Shown piece after piece: positions 26,601 to 39,700 of a stretch of 64,000 nucleotides of DNA. How positions within the stretch are numbered: position 1 is the first letter of the stretch; each line of letters starts with the position of its first letter. The translations under genes were made by a program, and so were the position numbers. The stretch comes from Heliocidaris tuberculata (taxonomy: Eukaryota > Echinodermata > Echinoidea > Camarodonta > Echinometridae). The notes under the pieces were generated by a model. That model was not told the origin of the DNA and ran no database searches. It worked only from the letters and a program-made list of their open reading frames with translations. The DNA lies in the NCBI GenBank assembly GCA_025618425.1, contig CM046849.1:34126462-34190461 (forward strand). Reading direction: 5' to 3'.

Positions 26601-29550
26601 CCCGAAGAGTACTAACTTACATCCATGTGTTTTCTAAAGTCATTTTCTTAAGTCTTCTATTCAGAAATACTATTGTTTTCTTGATCTTTGAGTTAAAAAA
26701 AAGTACCCCTTCCAAGATTCTACCAGTCTGAAAGGCTGACCAAGGCATCACCAAAACTATAACATGCTTAAAGAAAGTTGGTAAGGACATAAGTCTCATC
26801 TTGCATTTTAAATCTCTTCTCCCTGGCTTACTCCTCCAGTTAATAGAGAGCATCCCTTCCAAGATGCTGAACATCAGTACCGGTTCCGTGAGGATGACTT
26901 GGGCATCACCAGTACTCCAACATCATCTCAGAAGAAAGCTGCTGAGGAGGAGCTACCAGAGATTGTTGGGATGCTAGCTAAAGTTGCTCCTGATGCTATG
27001 ATGAGACTCATTCTACGGAAACCGTGAGTATTTCTAATCCATCTTTTAAGAGCCAGAAGAGCATTAACTCTGTTTTTAATGATACAATTTATCCCCCTTT
27101 TGACTCTCAGCAACTGTGTGTTTTAAAGATATGGTCCTTCTTATTGGATTGAAGCTTAAAGTGTACCAATCACCTGAAAAAATAATTTGTGTACAGCTAG
27201 AAAGTATAAAATCAACCTCAAAAAACTTTGTCTGGTATTCTATAGGTCAAAAGTTAATGAGTATGAAGGAAATAAAGGATAACATGAAAATGCTCGCGCG
27301 GAACCGAACTCAGAGTTGGGTTCCGCGTGAGCCTTTACCTTGGCCAGCGCGTACGGGTGCGTCGAGTATCTACTCAAGAGTCCCTTTTAGGTTTATAGAG
27401 AGTGTAATTGAAATTTCAATATCTCTTTACAGAATTAATATTTGAAGCCCATGGTTTAGATATAATATAACAACATGCAACTTCTAACATACAGAGCAAA
27501 ATTATTTTTGGTGATTGGTACCCTTTAAGTCATTCAGGTTTATATTCACTTGAACAAATTTATGGAAGAATGAACGGTAGCACAAGGTCAGCAAAATATA
27601 TACTTACTATATTACCCATCCCCCATGTTATCTACAGAACTAAAAACTGTTTCACCATACATGATTTGCCCACGTACATGGAACAGAAAGTTATTTAATC
27701 TGTATATATTTTCTGATAAATAGCCTTGCAGGGCCCTATTGCATAAAAAGTTGCATTTAATTGCAACTCCAAAAATTAAACGCATCTTGATTTTCAACCA
27801 ATCAGGAGTGCATATTTGGGACTTGCGTTTAATTTCATGAGTTGCGTTTAATAGCAACTCTTTATGCAAGCAGGCCCAGGTCTAGCAGATAGATTCAGTT
27901 TTTATTTTGAACATTTTAAGTGGCATTGCTAGTCTAATTCCAAATATGATATGCCAAATATATCCGTTGTTACATAAATAATGAGATCAAGTGTAACATT
28001 GGGTTTTTCAATAAACAATTTGCTCAAAAGTTTTGTTTTAAAGCTGTACTTTTATTCATATTTTCAATATGATAACTGACATAATAAGATACTTATCTAT
28101 CAATGGGTACTCTTGTGGATATAGCTGATGCTATTTCTCTTTCTTTTCAATGTTATTCTCTAGATGGGTAAGATTTATGTTTTTATATATCCCCCCCCAA
28201 AAAAGATTTCCAAATAACTCTTTCATTAACAGTTGCATGTTGATGATGAGGCATAATGATATCTTAAAATTCTAATCCAGTCTGTAACTTGAATAACATT
28301 AAATGTATACTCTTAACTGCCAACTTTTCTGACAGTTCGCGAAACCGACATTGTCAATCTTGTGATATGTTGGTCTGATGGACTGTGAATCTATTGGGAT
28401 GTCCTGCTTTGCAGGGGTCTTAACCTATTCACAACTGAATTTTCATATTCTCCATGGGTTTGATACAGGGACCTTTTGGTTCCAGTAGGCAACAGGTTAA
28501 TTGATCATCCCCTTGGATGGAGATGTATAGAAATGTTAATGTAGCTATTATTATTATCATTCTTTATCAAACTGCAAATGTTCATAGTTGCCAAGAAATA
28601 TTAAAGTCAATTTGGTCACATTTGAAAATTAGTTATACCATGAGAAGAGCCCATGCATGATTAAGAATATTGATTTTGTTATTTTACGCAGAAACATGTA
28701 GGAGCTATATTCTGAAACTTTTTTTTTACATACAATATTATACAAAAGTTACCATAGCCAGTTTTGTTTCAGAAGGTTGAAAAAGTACATTTCATTACAG
28801 ATTTAATGTGAAATAACTCCAAATTTGCTTATGCTGCTGCAAGTTGTAGAGTATTGTTAATGGTGCTTGTTATTTTGATGGTTTTGTGAGTTTGTTTTTC
28901 TGTTGCTGATTGTATGATATTGTTATGTATGTTCATGAGATGAAGAATTTGCATGTGTTCTGTTGTAAGTTGCTATTGTTACTTGTAATACCCACTGAAA
29001 AGATATTATTTTACAATATTTTATTTTTGTGATAAACTGTTAGCCATGAAAGAAAATGAGAAATGAGAATCGTTATGATTCATCTCTACTAATGTATAAG
29101 TAAATAGACCATTCATTTATTCATAAGAATAGAAAAAGCAAAAAGCCCAACATAGGAGAACTCAAGATAGTTAAGACTCTAATTATACGAAGATCTTCAA
29201 GAAAAGAAGAAGAAAAGTGTTAAAGAAAACTAGTTTGATTTTTTTTTTAAATGTCTTCATCATGATAGATGTTAATTTTGCCAGCTTTTATGAGCAAAAT
29301 ATTCCATGAATTAGTCACACTTGCCGAAGAGCATGCATTAACTGTTTTACAGATTATCTACATGTACATGTTCACCTTAATCCTTCATTGTTATATGAAA
29401 TTAAATAACACTTTCTGTTTTGTCATTATTAATGAATGTGGTCAAGTTACTTTGATGTCAAAACATCATTGTCATCTCCATTATTATCATTATTACTATC
29501 ATTATTACTGTCGTCATCAACATCATCATCGTCATTGACATAAGCTTCAC

Positions 29551-29597
<47 letters not shown>

Positions 29598-30657
29598 ATA
29601 TTATCCATGTCTTCATCAGATCATTGTTGTCATAATCATCAACAAAATGAGCATCATGACATCAGTAACACCACATCATCTTCTTCTTCCTCCTCCTCTT
29701 CCACCTCTTCATTCTCCTCCTCCTCCTGCTCCTCCTCAACATCAACATCATCATCATCATCATCATCATCACCATCATCTATCCATGAATAGTCACCACT
29801 ATAAAATAGTGATATTCATTTTCAAGGGATCATGCTACTTCTCCTTATTTCACTGTTATTGTAATAGTTGTCATCATTACCACTGTCATTAACATAAGTA
29901 TATATCCATGTATTGCCATCATTATCAGCAGCATTGTCAGTGCCATTGCTATTGTTGCTGCACACACTAATTTCTTTCTACATTTATACAATATCTAAAT
30001 TTAACAACTCATTATTTTTTGACACTTCATTCAGACACATTGCATTTGAAACACAGCACATTCATTTAAGTGGTTTTTTCCACTAATGAATAATATATAT
30101 CTGAAACATCATTGCTATCACCCTGGTCATTTTCCCTTCTCTGTTGTTATTTCCTTTTGGTTAGAATCACTATACATTGATCACATGAATAGCCCAGTGT
30201 ACCAATATATTTGACTAACATTTCTATCTTAGCACTCTTCAGATCTATTTAACCTATTAAACCATAGTACATTTGTTTTGCTATTCTTAATATTTATGGA
30301 TTTTGATATTTAGGTATATTAGGTACAAATACATTTTGCATGTTGCATACAAGTTAACCTATTTAACTTTTAATCAATATGAATTTCTTTTGATTTGCTT
30401 TATATAAAGCATCCCCATTTTTTTTTTTGTTCTTGTTGTTTTTCACACTTCTATACTCACATATAGCACTCCTATACGAGCATGGGGGTTTGAGTAAGTA
30501 CATTGCCTTGTTGCCATAGTAATTCTTTACATTAGAAATGGCTGAAATTTGAGCTTTTTACCTAACCCATTCACAGCGGTGTTCAGTAATACACTAGTAA
30601 TGCACTAACCTAATTATATAGAATCAGCTCTACACAAACCTAAATGAAATTCTTGCA

Positions 30658-30720
<63 letters not shown>

Positions 30721-33700
30721 TCCCACCCCCCTCTCTCTGAAAAAAAAGATGAACGTTTGTTCAAGAGGGTCAAGTTTAGGCAATTTAGATCTAGCTTAAT
30801 ACAACAAATATAGATGATTAAATACCTCACAATAGCTGATGCATGTTTGCACATGTAGTCCATCTCTCCCCATTTTTTTGACAAGCTTGCATGCTGAGTA
30901 CATCTGACAGTTTTTTTGTTTTTGGCAGGATGGGGATTTTACTGTGTTCCAACTTCCAAAGCAAGACACTGTGGATGAATAAAAATGAATACATCTTGTA
31001 CCATATCTCTAGAATTAGAAACACCATGATATCACTACCAGCTTTAATGCATCACAATTTGTTGCTGCTGGTTCAAAAGTCTGATATGATATTTTGCATG
31101 AAAAGATATATATTTGTTGATTAGTTCTTTGTGCAAGCATCTTCGGTATGTTTGAGTATGTGATTAACACTGAGAAATGAAAGCTCCCATAGTTGTCTTT
31201 TCCATAAAACAAAATATAGAAGAATTTCTTATCACAGAACATTTCCTCCATCTCTTTCATCTCCTTTTCTATCTAGTTATATTTATATGCATGTATTAAC
31301 CTGTATCATCATCTATACTACTAAGATTGATTTCAAATGAATCTAGACCATCTTTCTGCATGTTATAGCATTGGCGTTGGTTATGTGTAGGCTTCTTGCA
31401 TGAAAGCAAGTGTGACTAATATCAATGATTCATTTTTTTATTTTTCTTGGAAAACCAATTTCTTCTGATATTAAGAGTACTTGCAAAGATGTGATTTATT
31501 TGACATCTCTAGGTATTGAAAGTTTTCTCGAGTTACTGTAATTGAGTTTATTTGTCATAGTGAGCAGAGCAAATTACTACAAGTATGCCATATATATGCT
31601 GCAAATGTTTGGTGTGCTTAAAAACTGAAAAATAAGCAAAGTCACATGGATAAAGAATTATCAAAGATAAGGTTATATTCAGCATTTTAAAAGAGAAATT
31701 ATGTTTTTGAATTGTGTAGTACATTTTATTTTGAAAATTATTGGAAAGAGATGTTAACAATTATTGAGCAAAACACTTGGTAACTTAGTGTATGAACAGG
31801 GTTCAATTTCTACTTGTTTTATGGAAGCGTCCTTATTGATAGCCTAAAGACAGAAATGGCTTAAACTTGCTACAAATGATTTTTTAAGAGAAATAATTCA
31901 TTTGGTTTTTCTTCTTCTTGGTTATCATGTCATTCATAACTATTTTTATTGGGTTTATGTTATGCCCCAAGTAAGTTAGATAGTATGATATGAGCCGACT
32001 CAGAGATACTGTCAATAGTGTATATCAACTTCCACTCTCCTTGAAATAATGGCTATATATCATTATTATTCATACCACATATTAAGCCTACTCAAGATAT
32101 ACCAGCAAGCCAATAATCCCTCTCTTCAAAGTGGCAATTGGATTTCACTGCCTTAGGGCTGTAGCTTCCTGTATGAATGTGTTTATCCATTGGTTCAAGT
32201 TGATACCCAGGAAGTAACTAGGGCCTCTAGCTTGTAATATTATAATAATGTCAATCAAGAAGCCTCATTAACCAAAGGTACTTATAATGTAATGTAGGAC
32301 CTTATCTGATCATGTCATTATAAGATAGCCGCAGATCTATTAAATGATTGAAGCAATCTGTGCATTAAGTGATAGGATTATGTACATATCATTTGCACAA
32401 GGTATTTCACCATAAAGATACCAGGAAAATTAAAGATTTTATTCCATTGTAATTTAATTTATCATAATATCTGTGGATTAGGTAATAGGGTTCTCTGCAT
32501 ATATACATATGCACATACATATGTACAAGGCAAATGTATAATTAAACAGAAAGATACTGAATGAATCGAAGGAATGCATTGTATAATTCTCTTTCTTAGT
32601 TCATCATAGTATTTCTTGGGCAATCAAATATGAATTTTTAGATCTTCAATTTCTTGGTTTCATACAAATTATGACATTTATTTATTGTAAACTTTTATTG
32701 TGTAAAAATATATGTACATCTCAACATTACAAATTAGTTGATGTATGAAAATAAAAAATAGGTCCATGGTTTTTATGCTCAAGTTCCATTTTCAGTATCT
32801 TCCTTCTGGTTATAGATTATTCTAATGAAGTAAAACAAATATCAAACAAAACTTTGGATAATATCTTTTTTGTGTAGAGTGTATGAAACTCTCTTTTTGA
32901 TATAATAAATCAGCTTAAGTTTTATTTGTGCATTTTTTTTCTTACTCAAAAAGTAATTGTATTTTCTCTTGGATGCAGAGTGTTAAAGATATGTTAATAG
33001 AAATATACTATTTCTACTGCTTACCCAATAGTTTTTCTTATTCTCTTTAAAAGGCTATACTGATTAATTGTGTATAATTTTGGTATGGTTTAATTCTTTG
33101 TCTAAGTGTGTGAAACTGTGTAACAAAAAATATAAATGGTGTGATAGATGATATCTTTTTCTAAGCATTAACTAATCTTTATTTTTCTTTTCAAGAAATA
33201 TACATAACATTAACCTTTTTTTCTTGATGTAGTCAATTTGTATTTGACTACAATTACTTTCTAATGCAAATTTCTATAAGTGTAACTAATTTCTGCAATT
33301 TCTAAAGGTACTATTCAACAAATTGACTTGGTTATGAAAGTAGTTGAAATGTTTGCTCATTTTTTGAAAGACATTCCCACAATATTTAGGAAATGTAATA
33401 GCATTTGATTTTCAAACAAGTCAATATTCATTTTCAATAAAAAACAATATTTGGAACTCTGTATTGCATTTCATAACCAGCCATACAGTTTTGCTTCCCA
33501 TCAATTTTGATATTGAGTTTTCCAATTTGCATTCTAAAAAGTTAAATAGTACCTTTTAATGCAGTAAGAATTTTTTTATATAAACTAATCTATATAATCA
33601 GTTTCCTTTAATTCTGAGCTATTTGGATTGATTGAATTTAAAGAAAAGCATATTTACCTTTTCTATAACTATGACTGTATCTGATCCTATGTGTGAGTGA

Positions 33701-36700
33701 ATATTGCTACTGATCTAAGCTAACTTGTGTCTTCCTTTTCTCTGCTTGTTAAATGCAATGAAATGTATTTGATTTCTAATAATACATTTGAATACAATGC
33801 AGATTTTTTTTTTGTCTAATTCTATTTTTTAATGACAGTATACCTGCTTTCAAATGTGCATTTGATTGGACATCTTTTCTACATAGTTGAGATTATACTC
33901 TAACCAACTAGAGCACTATTTTTTAATTGTTTAAACAATCTTTGAAAATGGAAATAAATTTGGGGTTCTTACAAGTTTGGGTTACATTCCATATGGCCTG
34001 TAAAGCAGATGATACTCTCAAATGATAGAATTTCCTTTGATAAAAGGACTCTACAAGGTAATTAAAGAAACTGCAAAACACTTATCATAATGCTCTAAAC
34101 TATTCAATCATATATATTTTTGCAAGTCAAGGAAAAGACCACAATTGGCAACTGTCTAAAACATTTTTAGTATCATACATTCCTATTTCCTCATTACCTC
34201 ACAATTTCTTCTACATTGACCTTATAAACACTAGGAACCATTTACTAATCCATTGTATTCCAGGGGCTTGCAGTTTAATTCAGTGGTCTAATTATCCCTA
34301 TTCTAGTAATAATCATAATTTTGAATTTTGTCCTTATTTATCTCTCTCAGTCCTCAGGAAAGAAGTGTGGATGACTTGGAGATTATTTATGAGGAGCTAC
34401 TTCACATCAAAGCTTTAGCCCATCTCTCTACCATGGTCAAACGACAACTGACCAGTGTTCTTGTCTTTGAGTGTCATGAGAAAGCTGGGACTGTCTGTAA
34501 GTTTGAAAGATGTAGTCTGACTTAAAATCGTAAGTAACTTATCCATGGGTGATTAAACATTTGCTCCAATGACATTTGCTATAAGCTTATAAAAAAATAT
34601 AGGTTTAGGGTTGGTTTGCAGTTGGGTTCTATGAACTGCTTCAAGATAAGTGATAAATATCCTATTTCACAATGAACTTTAATTTAGAAACAATGCATAT
34701 TTTGAATAATGGTTTGATGTTTCTTCAACATTCATAATGTTATTCATGTTGACATTCATGATGGTATTCACAATGACCTTCACAATGACATTCTCACTGA
34801 TTCTGAAAGTGACATTCACTCTTTCCTTTCCCTCCCCAGTATTCCATCAAGGAGATGAAGGTCGATCCTGGTTTATCATCCTCAGAGGATCTGTCAATGT
34901 CGTCAAGTATGGCAAGGGTGTTGTCTGTACCCTCCATGAGGGAGATGACTTCGGGAAGTTGGCCTTGGTGAACGATGCTCCACGGGCTGCTTCCATTGTG
35001 CTAAGGGAGGACAACTGTCAGTTTCTGAGGGTTGACAAATATGACTTCAATAGGATACTCAGGGTCAGTGAACAGTTGTAATGTTTCAATCAAGCTAATA
35101 GAAGTGTCTTCATATTTCCCAAATTTCTCACTTAATCTGGTAGTAAGAAGTATCTTTTTAAAGTAAAATGATTAAAGGTTAGAGCCAGCAAAATTAAACA
35201 TTAAAACTGTTGATAGAACATGTCTGTATTATTCTTCCTGTGACTGCTATCTGGCTCCCTCATATTCTTAAAGTATTAAGATGAAAAATAAGAGGGAAAA
35301 GAGGAAAGTGTAAATACATGAAAAGACTGATAGAGCAATAGGATTAGATAAATGGAAAACATGAGAATAGACAAAAAATGAAAAGGTGGAAATGGGAAGA
35401 AACAGGGTGAATGTGACTTGGATATTAACCCTTTCAGGGCAGGAATTATTTAAGGGCTAAATTGGTCACATTTTGTTCTTCAAATTTTTAACAAAAATAT
35501 TTTTCTTTTAATGGTCATGCAACAAAAAAGGACACAGTGAGTGCAGAAATTTTTGCTCTTTCTACTCATGCATCTGGTATATTTTTTAGGGCTCTGAATC
35601 AAAAGTTATTGGGACAAACCACAAAATGTGGTCAATTGTCTTGAAAGGGTTAAGAAAGAGGAAGATAGTGAAGAGATGGAAAGGATGCTTGGGAGAAAGG
35701 AAAGCTTGGAAGATAACAATGAATGTGGACCCCCCCAAAAAAAGAGCTAGACAAAGCTAAATATAGATGGAAAATATAGAAATATACAGAGGAGAAATAT
35801 TAAAGTAATATTTTTTTTTCATTGAGCAGACTTCTTTTATATCTTCAGTAGATCATATATCTAAAGCTAGACTTCTGTTTTTATTTGCAGGATGTAGAAG
35901 CCAACACTGTGAGGTTAAAGGAACATGGTCAAGATAGTCTGGTACTGGAGAAGATTCCAACTAACACACAACATAGTAACAACAACAAACATCATCATGT
36001 TAGTTATCGGTGAGAATCATAATACTTACCATTTAATACATAATACAAATTTATGTCATTATGTACATTTTGAAATATTGGGTGCATATCTCTATAGTGT
36101 CAGACCTGTAATAACTTGAAGAAAAAAAGCTGTCAACTATTTTGAAGAAAGATGGGTTTTCAATGACTGAAAAGGATTGATTGAATCAGGTAATTTGATA
36201 AAGGAGGGACCTTTTCCATTTTTGTTTGTACTTAATTAGTATTAAATGTAATAAACTTTGTGAAATGTGCAATCACCAAGTTTGCTGTGGGTTTGCTGTG
36301 GGTTGGTAGAAAGAGGCCCATAGCAGTGTGAAGATTAGGACAAGATGGGCTGTGAAATGGAAGGAAATTTGAGTACATTTAAGGTATGATCTTGAAAAGA
36401 TTAAATACAGACTGGTCAAGATTGTTTCACCCTGATGTTCAGATGTCATTGTTTTCCAACATAAGTCTATAACACAGTTTATGCATACAAAAATATCATG
36501 TCAGTCTGATTAAAATTTCCTCCTATGACCAACACCATCTGGAAGGGTTGGGGCTTATTTGGCAGGATGCTAAAGTAAAATATCTTTTTATTATGCTGTA
36601 TAAATACCTCGTCCTTCATAAAGGAATTTCTGCTCACCAATTTCTACCTGTAGGTATTCTGTGATGGCTGGTGTTCCAGAGAAGATGTTAGAACATCTCC

Positions 36701-39700
36701 TAGAGACAAGGATTGACAGCAAGTATGACCCAACGGATACCTTCTTAGAAGACTTCCTCTTGACTCACATTGTCTTCATGCCAAGCGAGAAACTATGCCC
36801 AGCTCTGTTACAACAATATCCTTTCACAAATAATATTTCTTTGATTTTTCATGCAACTCTCTCTCTCTCTCTCTCTATCTCTCTCCCTTCATACAGTATG
36901 AACCTCATGGTAAGATTTCCTTTTTCCAACTTTACTTCTGTATTTGAAAATAGGAATGTGCTAGATGACCAATTTCCAATCATGCTTGCTACCTAGAAAG
37001 AGAAAACAAAATAAAAAACAGCCAGGGAATCCCCATTCAAAAAATAAAGAATGAGTGTCCTATAAAAAAAAAAAGAAGATTTGTTCATCAAAAGATGATG
37101 TCATGCATCTATGAAAAGAAAGGTCTTTGTACTATTTTCACCATATAATCAGGCAATAATTGTTGTAATTGTTGAGTCATATTTGAGTCATGTGAGAGAT
37201 TTTAGAAAGAGGTAATCTGTGTTAGGTGTGAATGTTCCCTCTGTACTATGGCTCATCCTTGACTAGTTAAAAGGCACTGAATTGAGAGGGATAATAGTTA
37301 CCAGAATGTGGATGTTCCTTCTGTAGAATAAATGTTCCTTGACTAGTTAAACAAACTGATTTGAGAGAGATAATCTTTATCAGATATGAACTTACCCTCC
37401 ATAGAATTAATGTTTCTTGAATATATAAAGCCCTGATTTTTATCACTTGTGAACATACCCTCTGTAGAGTGAATGTTCCTTGACGAGTTCCATACCTATC
37501 ACTCTGAGAGGACATCTAGAGGTCCAGAGCAAGAGACAATAGACTACATTGTCAACAATAAGAGACGTGTGGTACAGCTGGTCTGTCTATGGCATGTGGT
37601 AGCAGGGTATGCATTCAAACAGGACCAGACCATCATGCAGTTCTTAGAGGTAATAGTTGCTTGGTATATATTTCAACAGCTTTGGCTAATTCTCTTAAGA
37701 GTGATGCTCACTGAGCAATCTCTCACAGAGTCACATTGAAGAGAGTGTTGCCAATCTGTTCTATGTCTAGGTGTCTAGGATCTAAAGAGTTTGGTTTACT
37801 GATCCAGTTTTTATAAATGCTGATTCATATTATGACAGATAAAAAGGGGGCTGGAAAGAGAAAGAATAGTAATGTTTGAACTAATGGCTTGTTGATAAGA
37901 AAGACTCAAGATAGGGAAAGTTATGTGTGAGAAATGAATTTAATTCTCAGCATGATAGCATAGAATGATACATGTATGTCTTGTAATTATTTAGGATATG
38001 CATGCAGTTATGTATTAGATTCTGCAAGTAGGTTAGGAAATGATACTAGTAAGACATCTTGCAAGACAGTACCTGCTTAAATAGCATTCTGGTGTAATCT
38101 CGAGATTTATCTGGAATAAAATTATCACATTTAATGCTAGTAATGATTTGTTGATATTTCCATGTAGACATTATTCTCAGCTGTCTGTGATGACTGTCCA
38201 GCCTACCCCAGCCTGCAGGATCCTCTAGCTAGTCTGGAACAGGTCCTGAAAGCTGTCAAGTCCAACAAGGATTCTACTTCACATACATGGCAGGTACAGA
38301 CTCAGGTGAGACAATACAAATAGCATTTAAATGCTTCATTAGGTATAGTTTCCATGTTGCATGCTGCCATCTTGTGGCATGAATTCAATTCACATAAAGA
38401 GGGAGGGGGGGGGGGGGGGGGACTGTGTATGCTATTCACACGCTATCACCATGCGGAGCCCCCATCAGGGTGGAAGGGTCCTAGCGTAGGACAGTGTATA
38501 GCCATTATTTAGCATTCCTCACAGATATTTACACTAAAGTTAACCAATATCATTGATGGAATACCAAATGATCTTGTACATATATCTCTTTATACAAGGA
38601 GAACAACATGAGACTATATTTGACAGATTATATACTTTCAAATTTCCTTTTTGCTACCAAAACTGCAATGAGCTATAAGCAGGAGTTTGTGCCAGGTATG
38701 CCTGAGTACACAGTACAATATGAATATGAGAAGAGAAGAGAGGAATTGATGAAGAGAGTTAGAGAAAAGGATAGAGGACTTGGTGTAAGGAGAAAAAAAA
38801 AATCATGTAGCAGTTGAAGAACTACAGAGAAGTCAGTTATGTTGATGACAAATAATTCTTGTCCCTTTCAATCAGCAGCACAACCATATTTTGGCCTTAT
38901 TGTAGCAAATCATTGGTCATTGAGCCACAATCTGGTGTTAGGGAACATGTCCTCATTAAGCTGGTGGAGTGGTGGGATATAAAAACCACTTCAACCCACT
39001 TGCCCGTATTCTGAACTCCAGTTTAACTTAAAGGGAAAGTTCACTCTGAAGATTACTTGAGTTTAAAAAATGCAGAAAAAATAAAGAAAAATATTGGCGA
39101 AGGTTTGATGAAAATCGGTCAAATAATAAAAGAGTTATGAGTATTTAAAGTTTTGGATTCGTGACGTCACATGCGAGCAGCTGCCCATTGGTCATGTAAC
39201 TAATATTCCATATATTCGCATTTTTTTTACGTTCCACGATAAATTAATATTGTTTCTTTTTAGAATCTAGTACTGAATAACATTTCTGACAATATATCAA
39301 ATGTACAGACGAAAATATTCTAAATTTTCTGAGAAAACTGTATTTTATGGAATATTTATCACATTACATAATGGAGGAGATGCTCGCATGTGACGTCACA
39401 AAATCAAAACTTCAAAAGTCCATAACTCCGTTATTCTTTAACGGATTTTGTCCAAACTTTCGCCAATATTTTTCTTTATTTTTTCTGCATTTTTTAAACT
39501 CAAGTAATCTTCGGGGTGAACTTCCCCTTTAAACCGCTTTCTACCTGTGGTTTATATCCAGTCTAGACCTGCCCTTTAACCAGAATTTTAGAAAATCACA
39601 TTCTGAACTCCGGTTTAAGTTAAAGGGAAAGTTGAGTTCTGGGAAAGTTGACAAATAATTTGAGAGCTTTCTCATTTCTTTTATGTCAGTTTGGAAGAAC

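Larger units (their letters stand above)
27880..34350. other. longest EPAC intron, no further exon seen
   Basis: Contains a TTAACC palindrome (28420-28500), (ATC)n and TCC/CTT trinucleotide repeats (29546-29775) and a (CT)n microsatellite (30663-30718). No convincing exon, RNA gene or minus-strand gene was found. Confidence 0.6.

Noticed and set aside
29546..29775. CRISPR-like or protein-coding repeat array
   Set aside because: It consists of simple trinucleotide microsatellites without spacers or a domain, in animal intronic DNA.
38608..38817. Lys/Arg/Glu-rich open frame as an EPAC exon
   Set aside because: It does not match the EPAC REM to RA linker, and the exons on either side already join in phase.
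39347..39532. 61-codon frame shared by 39347 and 59075 as a conserved small gene
   Set aside because: Both lie inside copies of the same MITE and run through its terminal repeat; shared ancestry explains the similarity.
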